Of a stretch of 64,000 nucleotides of DNA, positions 51,466 to 60,461 are shown one piece after another. The DNA is taken from the NCBI RefSeq assembly GCF_013359815.1, contig NZ_JABMCF010000029.1, forward strand, positions 1-64,000, in the 5' to 3' direction. The DNA comes from Curtobacterium flaccumfaciens (GTDB taxonomy: Bacteria > Actinomycetota > Actinomycetes > Actinomycetales > Microbacteriaceae). Numbering within the stretch: the stretch's first letter is position 1; the number at the start of each line of letters is the position of its first letter. The notes under the pieces are model-generated. The model made no database searches, had not been told where the DNA came from, and worked only from the letters and a program-made list of their open reading frames with translations. A program made the translations under genes and the position numbers.

Positions 51466-51627
51466 TCACGCAGCCTTCGGCACGGCCGCCAACGTGCGGC
51501 CGTGCCGGGCCGCCTGCTCTTCGGCGCGGACCCGTAGTTCGTCGGCCAGCTCCGTAAACTGGTCGAGGGCGGGGTTCGCCCCGACGAGCGTGAACTCGCG
51601 AGTGACCACGTCGAGGTCGGGCTGCGA
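51466..51627 (-). pseudogene. In-frame continuation of the ASCH gene beyond its TAG stop
   Basis: Reading on after the TAG at 51628-51630 in the same frame gives 53 more codons to a TGA at 51466-51468, with good coding composition (REFTLVGANPALDQFTELAD, then LRVRAEEQAARHGRTLAAV). No start codon with a ribosome site is visible. It is most simply the original C-terminus of the ASCH protein, cut off by a nonsense change. A separate short protein from a GTG inside is less likely. Confidence 0.5.
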
Positions 51628-51966
51628 CTACTGAGACGGCCCGGTCGTGAGTTCGGCCACCTCGACGATCGCATCGTCCGGCATGTCGGGGTAGTAGTTC
51701 TCACGGAGCTGCTGGCCGAAGCGCCGCATGTCCGTCTCCGGCGGCTGATGCGCCTGTTCTGCTGTGAGGGTGTCGAGCCGGTATCGGTGCACGGCGGTGA
51801 TCGTGCCGGTCACTGGTTCGGCGGTCGGGTGATCGTCGAAGACGAACGTCGCCGCGCCGACCTGCACGGACTCGTTCCACCGGACGGTGGTGACCTTCTC
51901 GCCGCGGATGATCGCTTCGTGGTGCTTCTGGTGGAAGTGGACGGTCCCTGGGGCTGTGTCGGCCAT
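51628..51966 (-). CDS. ASCH-domain protein
   Basis: A 112-aa protein with the ASCH pattern FHQKHHEAIIRGEKVTTVRW and later GTITAVHRYRLDTLTAEQA. The fold is related to RNA-binding PUA domains and may act in RNA processing or translation. It ends at TAG, after which the frame stays open for another 53 codons, so the present gene may be shortened. Confidence 0.8.
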   Translation of the reverse strand: MADTAPGTVHFHQKHHEAIIRGEKVTTVRWNESVQVGAATFVFDDHPTAEPVTGTITAVHRYRLDTLTAEQAHQPPETDMRRFGQQLRENYYPDMPDDAIVEVAELTTGPSQ

Positions 51967-52020
51967 GCTCTCAGCTTGCCGGACTCCTCGCGGAGCGGGT
52001 GCCCCTCCCGCGCTGCGAGC

Positions 52021-53211
52021 TCAGCGATCGAGGAGGACCGGCAACTCGCGATCGGTCTCGGCGACCTGGGTGAGCTTCATGGCGACGGGTCGAAGCGGCC
52101 GCGACATCAACACCTTGTTCAGGAGCCCGCGGAGCGCGAGCGCGAGTCGGGACTGCGGGTACGCCAGGGCCTTGAGTCCGCGAGGGAGGTCCTGCACATC
52201 GTCGACCAGAGGACGCATCCACTTCTCGTACGCGGTCAGCGCTGCCTCCTGGTCCTGTGTCGCGTCGGCGAGCTCCGCGGCCAGGACGTACCCGGCGGTG
52301 AGCGCGAGTGAGGCGCCGCCGCCGCCCATCGGCGTGACGCACCATCCGGCGTCACCGGCCATCACGACGTGGCCGCGGTGCCAGGTCCGCATCCGGATCT
52401 GCTGGAGCTGGTCGATGTAGACGTCCGGGGACGTGTCGAGCGCGTCCAGGACCCGTGGCGCCTCCCATCCGACTCCGTCGTACCTGCGCCGCACCGCCGC
52501 CAGTGTCTGCTCACGAGTCAGACCGATGACATCGTCCCCGGGAGAGTAGGCGAGGATCGCGCGGGTGGTGCCGTACGGGTCGGGTCGCAGGTGGACCTGG
52601 CGTCCGCGAACGGCGTTGTGCCACCGCCAACGGTCGTCATCGCTGTCGGTCCGCGGGATGGTCCCGAACACCATGGTGACGTCGAGGTCGCGCTGGTCGA
52701 CGTCGCCCTCGGCGAAGACCATCGCACGGGTCCGGGACCGCACACCCTCGGCGATGACGAACAGGTCCGCGCTCAGGCGCTGTCCCTTCGCGGTCGTCAC
52801 GGTGACTCCCGCAGCGTCGTCGGCGACGTCCGACACGGTGTCCCCGTAGATGAAGGAGATGCCGACCGGCAGGTTGTCGAGGATCGTCCGAGCGAGGTCG
52901 CCGCGCAGGATCTCGAGTTCCGCTGTCGCACCGCCGGCCCCGTCGGAGGGCAGTTCGGCGGTGACGGCCCCTCGCCCGTCGACGAGGACGGTGCCCGTCT
53001 CGGTGGTGTTCCGTGCCTTCACGGCGTCGAACAAGCCCATCCTGCGAAGCACGTCGCGCGCGACGCCTCGGACGTCGACGTTCTGTCCGCCGTCACGGAA
53101 CGCAGCGGCTCGTTCGATGACGGTCACGTCCCATCCGGTCCGTCGGAGCCAGTAGGCGGTCGAGAGTCCAGCGATACTGGCTCCTGAGATGACAGCGGTG
53201 CGGTTTGCCAT
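52021..53211 (-). CDS. FAD-dependent monooxygenase (aromatic hydroxylase type)
   Basis: A 396-aa flavoprotein with the FAD motif AVISGASIAGLSTAYWLRRT at the start and the second FAD motif MAGDAGWCVTPMGGGGASLA. The TetX/PHBH-like family hydroxylates aromatic compounds or inactivates antibiotics. A divergent MarR regulator with a shared operator suggests induction by the substrate. Confidence 0.92.
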   Translation of the reverse strand: MANRTAVISGASIAGLSTAYWLRRTGWDVTVIERAAAFRDGGQNVDVRGVARDVLRRMGLFDAVKARNTTETGTVLVDGRGAVTAELPSDGAGGATAELEILRGDLARTILDNLPVGISFIYGDTVSDVADDAAGVTVTTAKGQRLSADLFVIAEGVRSRTRAMVFAEGDVDQRDLDVTMVFGTIPRTDSDDDRWRWHNAVRGRQVHLRPDPYGTTRAILAYSPGDDVIGLTREQTLAAVRRRYDGVGWEAPRVLDALDTSPDVYIDQLQQIRMRTWHRGHVVMAGDAGWCVTPMGGGGASLALTAGYVLAAELADATQDQEAALTAYEKWMRPLVDDVQDLPRGLKALAYPQSRLALALRGLLNKVLMSRPLRPVAMKLTQVAETDRELPVLLDR

Positions 53212-53230
53212 GGTGTTCCTCCGTTGCGAG

Positions 53231-53259
53231 CTTTACAGTAAAGATACTACACAGTAAAG
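53231..53259. promoter_or_regulatory. MarR operator between monooxygenase and regulator
   Basis: CTTTAC-A-GTAAAG (53231-53243) is a perfect inverted repeat, and ACAGTAAAG recurs 16 bp downstream (53251-53259). The site lies 20 nt before the monooxygenase start and overlaps the region where the MarR promoter must be. The local AT-richness stands out. Confidence 0.7.
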
Positions 53260-53266
53260 GAATCTG

Positions 53267-53749
53267 ATGGACGACGTGTTCGAGAAGGAGTGGGACGCGC
53301 CCCAGGTCGAGGTGATGGAGGCGCTCCAGACATGGGCGGTGGCGTTCGCGGAGCTCAACCAGCTGATGTCCTCCTGGCTCGACCTGCCGACCACGGATGC
53401 GAACGCCCTCGGACAGGTGCTCTGGGCCGACTCGTCCGGGGACCCGCTGTCGCCCGCACGGCTCGGGCAGCGGATCGGTATGACCTCCGGCTCCGTGACG
53501 GTGCTGCTGAACCGCTTGGAAGCGGCCGGTCTGCTCGCACGTAGCCGCGAGCACACCGACCGGCGCCGGGTGACGCTCCGTCCGACACCGGCGGCACGGG
53601 AACGTGCGCGGGCGTTCACGGAGCGGTCGACCGCCGAGATCGCTGCCGCCCTGCAACAGGTGCCTGCAGCGGAGCTCGAGCACCACGCCGCGTTCATCCG
53701 CCGCATGGTCGGTGCCGCGTCGGATGCCGCGGACCGGCTCCGCGGATAA
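53267..53749 (+). CDS. MarR-family transcriptional regulator
   Basis: A 160-aa protein. The winged helix reads LSPARLGQRIGMTSGSVTVL, then LARSREHTDRRRVTLRPTPA. It is divergent from the FAD monooxygenase and probably represses both genes through the operator between them. A shift in codon choice begins about here: more A/T third positions than the 30-45 kb part. Confidence 0.9.
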   Translation: MDDVFEKEWDAPQVEVMEALQTWAVAFAELNQLMSSWLDLPTTDANALGQVLWADSSGDPLSPARLGQRIGMTSGSVTVLLNRLEAAGLLARSREHTDRRRVTLRPTPAARERARAFTERSTAEIAAALQQVPAAELEHHAAFIRRMVGAASDAADRLRG

Positions 53750-54096
53750 ACGCCATCGAAGTTGCCCGGCCGATCACCAGGGTTCTCGTTGGCCGATCGC
53801 CAGCTGCTTATTCACCGTTGATCTCTCATCTTGAGCGCTGCTAGCGTTCGTTCAACTGGTCCGATGATGGCGAAGGGTGGCAACGATGCCGTTCTGTGCC
53901 CCTCGTCGACTGTTCTCCACCAAGCCTGCGCCCGAGTTCGTCGGACCGCGGCCGATCCCTCCCGGAGTCATGGCAACGCAGAACTGAGCTGACCACGAAG
54001 GTCGGCCCCTCCCCGCCGCGAGCGTTCTGCTCGCGTGCTTCTGCTTGCCCGCGCCGTCGTACGACGGCGGTGCGACGACTTCACGGGACCACATCC
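53750..54096. other. 347-nt gap with a direct repeat and a possible 33-codon ORF
   Basis: GGCCGATCACCAG (53768-53780) and GGCCGATCGCCAG (53791-53803) form a direct repeat 23 bp apart. A short frame at 53886-53987 (33 codons) starts with ATG after GGGTGG and ends VGPRPIPPGVMATQN. It could be a small protein or a leader of the MFS gene, but I cannot support either. Nothing else was seen. Confidence 0.45.
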
Positions 54097-55368
54097 ATGC
54101 TCTTCACCCCTGCCCGGTTTCGGGCCTCACTCGCGAGCTTGCGCGAACACCGTTTCGTCACCTTCGCAGTCTTGACCGACACCATCGGCGCCGGCCTCAC
54201 GCTGCCACTGACGATCGTCTACTTCACCATCACCACCGATGTGCCGCTTGCAGTGCTCGGTGCCGTCTCCACCGTCGCGACACTGATTGCTCTCCCGATC
54301 GGACTGGTCGGTGGCGTCCTCACCGATCGATTCGGCGCGAAGGCGTCGATGATCCTCAACAACCTCCTCTCGGCAGCGGGCTTCACGCTCTACCTGTTCG
54401 CCCATGACCCGATGATGATCTTCGCGGCGATCTTCCTCGCCAACGGCTCCGAGCGGCTCTACTGGACCTCATGGACCGCGTACGTCCACGACCTCGCTGA
54501 AGGCCGCCCGTTCGAGCGGTGGTTCGCGTTCCTCGAAGCGACGAAGGCCGCAGCGCTCGGCGCTGGCGCGATCATCGCCGCGGTCACCCTCGCGAACGGC
54601 CACCAAGACGGGTTGCGGTGGCTGGTCCTCGCCAACGTCGTCACCAGCGTTCTGGCGGCCGGCGTGTTCGCGACGCAACCCACCGGGCATCGATCCACGC
54701 CGACGTCCGCCCTCGCCGATGCGGAAGGGGCGGACACGACCGGGTCACTTCGTTCCTTCATCGCCGACCGGTCGATGCGACTCATCACGCTCGGACAGTT
54801 CCTCATCGGTCCCGCAATGGTGTTGCCGAACGTCGCGTTCAGCGTTCTGTTCGTCGAGCAGTGGGGCATGTCCCCAGCGGTCGCTCCCGTCCAGTTCGCT
54901 GTCGCTACGGGCCTGTGCGCGTTGCTCCAGACCTCCGTGACCCGCTGGGTTGCTGGTCAGCAGCGTGGAACGCTCATCGCGCTCGGTGCAGTCTTGACTG
55001 CCGCGACCGCAGCACCGCTCATCGTTCTTCCTCCGCTGCACGGGCTGGCGGCGTGGTCCTTCGTCATCGTGGTCGCGATCCTGCTGGCAGCTGCGGACAT
55101 GATCTACCTCCCGGCCGCCAACGCGGTCATGGCCGAAGCTCCACACCCTCGAATCCGCGGCCGAGCGATCGGGGTGTTCCAGACCGCGAGCTCGATCGGC
55201 ATGGCACTGTTCCCGCTCACTCTCGGACTCTTGGACTCGCGCACGCCCCGGCTGCTCTGGCTCATCGCCACGGGTGTGTTCCTCGCCGCCGCCTGGGCTT
55301 GGCACAGAGCGGTCCGGGGTTTGCCGGGACGCGTACAAGTCGCGGAGCCGACCGACATCGACGCTTGA
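54097..55368 (+). CDS. Major facilitator superfamily transporter
   Basis: A 423-aa protein with 12 predicted membrane segments. The loop 2-3 motif is GGVLTDRFGAKASMI. It is probably a drug or small-molecule exporter of the DHA1 type. The frame is open 67 codons upstream, but those residues are not membrane-like, so the ATG at 54097 is used. It is followed 57 nt later by a second MFS gene. Confidence 0.87.
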   Translation: MLFTPARFRASLASLREHRFVTFAVLTDTIGAGLTLPLTIVYFTITTDVPLAVLGAVSTVATLIALPIGLVGGVLTDRFGAKASMILNNLLSAAGFTLYLFAHDPMMIFAAIFLANGSERLYWTSWTAYVHDLAEGRPFERWFAFLEATKAAALGAGAIIAAVTLANGHQDGLRWLVLANVVTSVLAAGVFATQPTGHRSTPTSALADAEGADTTGSLRSFIADRSMRLITLGQFLIGPAMVLPNVAFSVLFVEQWGMSPAVAPVQFAVATGLCALLQTSVTRWVAGQQRGTLIALGAVLTAATAAPLIVLPPLHGLAAWSFVIVVAILLAAADMIYLPAANAVMAEAPHPRIRGRAIGVFQTASSIGMALFPLTLGLLDSRTPRLLWLIATGVFLAAAWAWHRAVRGLPGRVQVAEPTDIDA

Positions 55369-55413
55369 ACAGTGTCTTGGGCGAACTGTCTTGCTGGAAG
55401 CGTCGCGGTCTGC

Positions 55414-55425
55414 CAGCGTTGGCGC
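55414..55425 (+). promoter_or_regulatory. Leaderless-type -10 box for the second MFS gene
   Basis: CAGCGT (55414-55419), 6 nt, then ATG at 55426. It is a weaker match than the TANNNT boxes elsewhere. Confidence 0.35.
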
Positions 55426-56673
55426 ATGGGCGAGGACGCGACCACGCTGCGTGGAGTGCCCGGGTTCCGCCCGTACTGGTCTGCTGCGACCGTCTCGTCG
55501 TTCGGATCCGCAGTCAGTGCGGTCGCCGTACCGGTTCTCGTGGTGACCGTGCTGCACGCCAGCCCGTTCGAGGTGGGGCTGGTGAACGCTGCCCAGTTCC
55601 TCCCGTACGCGTTGTTCGGGCTGATCGTCGGCGCGTACGTCGATCGATTCCGGCGCAAGCCACTCCTGATCTGGGCGAGTGTCGGTCGTGGCGTGTGCCT
55701 GGGCGCGATCCCGGTGCTCTGGTTCACCGGGCTCTTGAACCTCTGGGTGACGGCGGCGGCGTTGTTCGTGTTCGGCATCCTGTCGGTCATCGGATTCGCC
55801 GCGACGCAGTCCCTCCTCCCTCGAATCGTCCCTCGCCCGCTCCTCCTGGCGGCGAATGCGCGGGTCGACCAGAGTGATGCGGCAGCGCAGACGGTGGGCC
55901 CGGCTCTCGGAGGTGTCCTGGTCAGCATCGTGACCGCGCCGGTCGCGATCGCCCTCGACGCGGTGAGCTACTTCATCGACGCCGTCCTCATCGCGCGCGT
56001 CCGCGTCATCGAGCAGACTCCAGCGCGCACGGCGGGTGCGCGGTTGCGGAGCGACATCGCCGACGGTCTGCGGTGGACGTACGGTCATGCGACGCTCGCA
56101 CCGCTGGCGCTGTCGACACATCTCTGGTTCCTCGCCAACGCCGCCGGACTGACGGTGTTCGCGACACTCGCGCTCCGCACCTTCGCGCTCCCAGCGGCCG
56201 TGTACGGGGGCATCCTCGCCGTCAGCGGTGTCGCGATGCTCCTCGGCGCCACCGCTGCGCCGCGCCTCGGTACCCGCTTCGGTGCCGGCCGGACGATCAT
56301 CGCCGCTCGAGCCGCGTACCCGATCGCCTGGGCCGCCGTCACGCTCACGACGGTCGGCACCGGCACCGCAGGAACACCGGCGACCGTCGCGGTGTTGTTC
56401 GTCGCCTTCGCCGTGCACGGCGCTGCAGCGGGCTGCGAGAACGCGAACGAGATGAGTCTCCGCCAGACCGTCACACCCGACGCGCTGCTCGGTCGGATGA
56501 ACGGCACGATGCGCAGCGCGAACAGGACCGTCGCGGCTGCAGGAGCAGTGGGCGGCGGCGCGCTCATGACCGTCGCTGGAGATGGCGTCGCGCTGCTCGC
56601 GGTGACCCTCGTGTTCGCCGGCGCCGTCGTCGTGGCGATGTGCTCACCACTCAGGACGATCGCCGTTCGGTAA
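55426..56673 (+). CDS. Major facilitator superfamily transporter (MFS_3/enterobactin-exporter type)
   Basis: A 415-aa, 12-segment transporter. GLIVGAYVDRFRRKPLLI is the loop motif, and LLPRIVPRPLLLAANARVDQ the central cytoplasmic loop common in MFS_3 exporters. It is distinct from the preceding MFS protein, so this is not a recent tandem duplication. The substrate is unknown. Confidence 0.88.
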   Translation: MGEDATTLRGVPGFRPYWSAATVSSFGSAVSAVAVPVLVVTVLHASPFEVGLVNAAQFLPYALFGLIVGAYVDRFRRKPLLIWASVGRGVCLGAIPVLWFTGLLNLWVTAAALFVFGILSVIGFAATQSLLPRIVPRPLLLAANARVDQSDAAAQTVGPALGGVLVSIVTAPVAIALDAVSYFIDAVLIARVRVIEQTPARTAGARLRSDIADGLRWTYGHATLAPLALSTHLWFLANAAGLTVFATLALRTFALPAAVYGGILAVSGVAMLLGATAAPRLGTRFGAGRTIIAARAAYPIAWAAVTLTTVGTGTAGTPATVAVLFVAFAVHGAAAGCENANEMSLRQTVTPDALLGRMNGTMRSANRTVAAAGAVGGGALMTVAGDGVALLAVTLVFAGAVVVAMCSPLRTIAVR

Positions 56674-56705
56674 CGGATCGACCACCGAACGAGCCTGCCA
56701 GCGAC

Positions 56706-56933
56706 TCAGGTTCGCTTCGACCGGTCACGCTCGGGTCGGGCGGATCCGTGGAGTGCGAAGCCGATCGCACCGACGATCGCAGCCAGCAATCCCATCGCCG
56801 CGATGACCAGCCCTCCGGCCACGAGCCCGATGTACTGGACGCCCGCACCGAGGAGCGCCATCACGAGACCCGCGACCAGAGCCCCGAGGCCGAACGCAAG
56901 GCCGAACACACGAGGCGGAATGCGAGAGAACAT
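56706..56933 (-). CDS. Small two-segment membrane protein, unknown function
   Basis: 75 aa with two long hydrophobic, Gly/Ala-rich segments (VFGLAFGLGALVAGLVMALL and GLVAGGLVIAAMGLLAAIVG) and a basic tail. ATG 56933 has GGAA upstream; a TTG 12 nt further is the alternative. No family is recognised. Confidence 0.6.
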   Translation of the reverse strand: MFSRIPPRVFGLAFGLGALVAGLVMALLGAGVQYIGLVAGGLVIAAMGLLAAIVGAIGFALHGSARPERDRSKRT

Positions 56934-57285
56934 GATTCCATCCAACTATCAACGAGCGGCGCCGTAACGTTTTCGGGGTGGAACCCGTTCGTCCTCGACA
57001 AGGGCGCCAGCCAGTGCAAGGAACGAAGGTCTGATGTCTCCTCGCAGCTACAGGCAGGTCTCGGTGGCCCGCAACTGACGGACTGGAGGCCCGGTACCAG
57101 CCGGCACCGGGCCTCCAGTCCGTCAGTGGCACGCGTCCAGGGCCCGCGCTCCTGTCCTCGCGTCCCACGCGCGCTGCCGTGCCCGGCAGCACCGTCCGGT
57201 CACCCCCAGGTCAAGGGCTGTTCACCCGCTGCCGCTACCTCTGCTTGTCGGACCGCTGCCCGAGGGTCCCGATACCGGAGGACCC
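56934..57285. other. 350-nt divergent gap before the phytase gene
   Basis: It contains GTAACGTTTTCGG (56964-56976), similar to the AT-rich island before the sugar importer at about 34693, and one dispersed palindrome (57075-57126). TTGTCG (57247-57252) could be part of the phytase promoter. No gene was seen. Confidence 0.45.
57075..57126. repeat. Dispersed palindrome in a divergent region (CTGGAGG variant)
   Basis: Left arm CTGACGGACTGGAGGCCC, centre GGTACCAGCCGGCACC, right arm GGGCCTCCAGTCCGTCAG. The arms are perfect over 18 bp; the two mismatches are in the centre. It lies between two divergently starting genes. Confidence 0.85.
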
Positions 57286-59121
57286 ATGAACACCCGCACC
57301 ACACTGTCCTGCGTTGCCGTCGCTGCCCTCGCCTCGCTGGTGTTCGCGGCACCGGCGCACGCCGACGAGGCCAGCTCCTACAGCAGCAAGCAGCCCTACA
57401 TCGCCCCCAGCCAGTCGGACATCGACGCCTACTCGCCGGCACCGACGGGCTACGCACCCGTCGCCACGGAGTCGGTCGCCCGACACGGCTCCCGGGGACT
57501 CTCCGCGTACAAGTACGACGCGCTGCTGCACCGTCTCGCCGCGACCGCGCAGGCCGAGAACGGGTTCCTGACGCCGGAGATCGGGAAGGCGTTCTCCGCG
57601 AACCTCGATGCCATCACCGCGGCGAACGTCGCGAACGGCTACGGCATGCTCACCGGTCAGGGCGCCACCCAGCACCAGGGCATCGGAGCACGGGCCGCGC
57701 AGCGCAACAAGCAGCTGTTCGCAGCTGCGGCGAAGACGGGCGGGCGAGTGGTCGCCGAGACCTCGGGTGAGTCTCGCGCCACGGAGTCCGGCGAGAACTT
57801 CTTGCGGGGCTTCGGGGCCACGGGTGTCAAGCTCGAACCGCGCCCTGACCTGCTCTACTTCCACGACGTCGAGAACCCGGACGGCACCGACAAGGCCGAA
57901 GGGTCGCCCGAGCGCGAGCGCGCCCAGGCGTACGAGGACTACGTCGCCGCACAGACCGGCGACGGCGGCACGATCGCCGCAGCCTTGCAGTACATCGAGG
58001 CGAAGCCACGATCCGTCGAAGCGGCGAAGGACCTGCTCTCCGGCATCTTCACGCCCGGGTTCATCGCCGCGATCGGCACGGACAAGGCGCACACCTGGTA
58101 CAACACCGCCGACGGTTCCAAGGGCGGCGCGGTGGCGTGTGCGCCCGATGCCGACACCAAGGCCGATCCCGATGCCTGCGGCGATCCCAAGAAGTCGATC
58201 AAGAGCACCGTCGATGCGGCGATGTCGCTGTACAACCTGTACATCATCGCGGCCGACATGCAGGAGGAGAACGTCGCTCCGCACCAGTTCGACTTCGCGC
58301 AGTACTTCGCTGGCCGGCCGGCGGATGCCGAGTGGTTCGCGTACCTGCTCGACGCCGAGGACTTCTACGAGAAGGGCCCGAGCCTCGCCGGGCACGACGA
58401 GACCTACTCGATCGCCGAGCCCCTGCTCGATGACTTCTTCGCCACGATCGACGCCCGCGTCGCAGGCGGTGACGTGGTCGCGACCTTCCGCTTCGCGCAC
58501 GCCGAGACGATCATCCCGTTCGCTGCGCTGCTGCGTCTGCCGGGATCCACCGTCGCCGCGCCCGACAATGCTGCTCCGACCTCGGACGCCGACGTCTACG
58601 ACGACGCCACCAACCCGTGGCGAGGCTCCCAGGTGACACCGATGGCGGCGAACGTGCAATGGGACGTCGTGTCACGAGCAGGCATCGATCCGGCTACCGG
58701 AGCGACCTACACGCCGCTCGTGCGCATGCTCTACAACGAGCGGGAGATCGCGTTCGCCTCGGGGTGCCGTGCGGTCGCCGCAGGGTCGCACTGGGTCAAG
58801 GAGACCGAGCTCAAGCACTGCCTCACCGGCACGGCGATGACCGAGAGCCCGCTGATCGCTGCAGCCGTGCCAGGACCGACCGCGACGCCCACCGCGGAGC
58901 CCACGCCGACCCCGACCGTGACACCAGCGGCGCAGGGCGCCGGCGCACCGACGACCCCGGCGACGACCACACCGACGACCCCGGCGACGGCGACGGGCAC
59001 GCTGGCCGCGACCGGAGCGGAGTCACCTGTCGGAACAGCGTTGCTCGCGACACTGCTCCTCCTGGCCGGCGCCGGGACGCTGGTGCTGCGTCGCCGGCGT
59101 CGCCTGCGACCCACCGAGTGA
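57286..59121 (+). CDS. Cell-wall-anchored histidine acid phosphatase (MINPP-like phytase)
   Basis: A 611-aa surface enzyme. The signal peptide ends at A-H-A near residue 26. The phosphate pocket VARHGSRG places the catalytic histidine at 67; the second motif RFAHAE is at 403-407. HAE rather than HD is the form found in multiple inositol polyphosphate phosphatases, which act on phytate. A Pro/Thr stalk (about 520-572) leads to the sortase motif LAATG (573-577), a membrane segment and a basic tail (RRRRRLRP). GGAGG precedes the ATG. Confidence 0.9.
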   Translation: MNTRTTLSCVAVAALASLVFAAPAHADEASSYSSKQPYIAPSQSDIDAYSPAPTGYAPVATESVARHGSRGLSAYKYDALLHRLAATAQAENGFLTPEIGKAFSANLDAITAANVANGYGMLTGQGATQHQGIGARAAQRNKQLFAAAAKTGGRVVAETSGESRATESGENFLRGFGATGVKLEPRPDLLYFHDVENPDGTDKAEGSPERERAQAYEDYVAAQTGDGGTIAAALQYIEAKPRSVEAAKDLLSGIFTPGFIAAIGTDKAHTWYNTADGSKGGAVACAPDADTKADPDACGDPKKSIKSTVDAAMSLYNLYIIAADMQEENVAPHQFDFAQYFAGRPADAEWFAYLLDAEDFYEKGPSLAGHDETYSIAEPLLDDFFATIDARVAGGDVVATFRFAHAETIIPFAALLRLPGSTVAAPDNAAPTSDADVYDDATNPWRGSQVTPMAANVQWDVVSRAGIDPATGATYTPLVRMLYNEREIAFASGCRAVAAGSHWVKETELKHCLTGTAMTESPLIAAAVPGPTATPTAEPTPTPTVTPAAQGAGAPTTPATTTPTTPATATGTLAATGAESPVGTALLATLLLLAGAGTLVLRRRRRLRPTE

Positions 59122-59185
59122 CACCGACGCGGATCCGCGGCTTCTCGAGATGACCAGCCGGTACCGGCGCCCCGCGCCAGCGGGG

Positions 59186-59239
59186 TGACGGACGGACTGG
59201 AGGCACGGTGCCAGCTGGCACCGCGCCTCCAGTCCGTCA
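59186..59239. terminator. Dispersed palindrome between convergent phytase and dehydrogenase genes
   Basis: Left arm TGACGGACGGACTGGAGGCAC, centre GGTGCCAGCTGGCACC, right arm GCGCCTCCAGTCCGTCA. The left arm has an extra GACG direct duplication. It lies 64 nt after the phytase stop. Confidence 0.82.
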
Positions 59240-59300
59240 ACGCCACCCGTCCAGTGCCGCGACCCGTCCCGGAAGAAACGGAAGGCCCGTTCCGCCGCCG

Positions 59301-60341
59301 TCAGATCGTGCTGGCGTCGAGGACGAACCGGTAGCGGACGTCACTCTTGAGCATCCGGGTGTAGGAGTCGTTGATGTCGGTCGCGGCCACGGTTTCGATC
59401 TCCGCGGCGAGGCCGTGCTCGGCACAGAAGTCGAGCATCTCCTGGGTTTCGGCGATGCCACCGATCATGGAGCCCGCCAGCGCGCGGTTCCCGACGATCA
59501 GCGAGAACGCGTGCAACGGCAGCGGCTGGTCGGGGATGCCGACCATGACCATGGTCCCCTCGGCGTGCAGGAGACCGAGGTACGCGCCGAGGTCGATCGG
59601 GGCGGACACCGTCGACAGGATGAGGTCGAAGCGGCCGGCGAGTTCGGTGAAGGTCGCGGGGTCCGAGGTCGCACGGTAGTCCGAGGCTCCGAGACGCAGC
59701 CCGTCCTCCCGCTTGCCGAGGCTCTGGGACAGCACGGTGACCTCTGCACCCATGGCGTCGGCGATCTTCACCGCCATGTGGCCGACCCCGCCGAGCCCGA
59801 CGACCGCGACCCGCTTGCCGGGGCCGGTGTCCCAGCGCTTCAGCGGGGAGTACGTCGTGATGCCCGCGCAGAGCAGCGGTGCAGCGACGTCGAGGGGCAG
59901 GCTGTCCGCGATGCGGAGGACGAAGGCCTCGGTCACGACGACCTGCTTCGCGTACCCGCCGTACGTCGGCTTCCCGTCGCGACCGATCGCGTTGTAGGTG
60001 TCCGTGGCACCACGGAGGCACTGCTGCTCCTGGCCGGCGAGACACCGTTCGCACTCCCGACAGGAATCGACCAGACACCCGACGCCGACACGGTCGCCGA
60101 CCTCGTGCGCCGTGACAGCGGAACCGACGCCCGCCACGACGCCCGCGATCTCATGACCCGGGACCATCGGGTACATCCCCGGGCCCCACTCATCGCGCGT
60201 CAGGTGGATGTCGGTGTGGCACAGACCCGTGAAGCGGACGTCGATGAGGACGTCGTGCTCGCCGAGCGCTCGGAGGTCGACCGTCGCCGGTTCCAAGAGG
60301 GCTCCGGCGGCGGGGGCAACGTATGCGGGGACGATCGGCAT
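59301..60341 (-). CDS. Zinc-dependent NAD(P) alcohol dehydrogenase
   Basis: A 346-aa medium-chain dehydrogenase. Catalytic zinc ligands are in FTGLCHTD and PGHEIAGVV; the structural zinc cysteines are in [15 protein letters not shown]. The cofactor motif is [11 protein letters not shown]. It is close to the cinnamyl/aldehyde-reductase subgroup. GAGGAG lies 8 nt before the ATG at 60341. A divergent XRE-type regulator is the likely controller. Confidence 0.93.
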   Translation of the reverse strand: MPIVPAYVAPAAGALLEPATVDLRALGEHDVLIDVRFTGLCHTDIHLTRDEWGPGMYPMVPGHEIAGVVAGVGSAVTAHEVGDRVGVGCLVDSCRECERCLAGQEQQCLRGATDTYNAIGRDGKPTYGGYAKQVVVTEAFVLRIADSLPLDVAAPLLCAGITTYSPLKRWDTGPGKRVAVVGLGGVGHMAVKIADAMGAEVTVLSQSLGKREDGLRLGASDYRATSDPATFTELAGRFDLILSTVSAPIDLGAYLGLLHAEGTMVMVGIPDQPLPLHAFSLIVGNRALAGSMIGGIAETQEMLDFCAEHGLAAEIETVAATDINDSYTRMLKSDVRYRFVLDASTI

Positions 60342-60461
60342 GGGTGGTTCTCCTCGACGGTGGTACCGGAGCAGGACGAGTCCTGCCCCACGAACACCGC
60401 AACACTCGCCCAGGACACCTGCCGGAGCCAGACACCCCTGTTGCGTACGCCCGCCGTGGGT

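Noticed and set aside
54745..56418. 557-codon minus-strand frame opposite the two MFS genes
   Set aside because: Antisense of two clear transporters, crossing their gene boundary.
53750..56673. MFS region as a horizontally acquired island
   Set aside because: Codon choice seems slightly more relaxed, but without a computed comparison and with no integrase, tRNA or flanking repeats the case is too weak.
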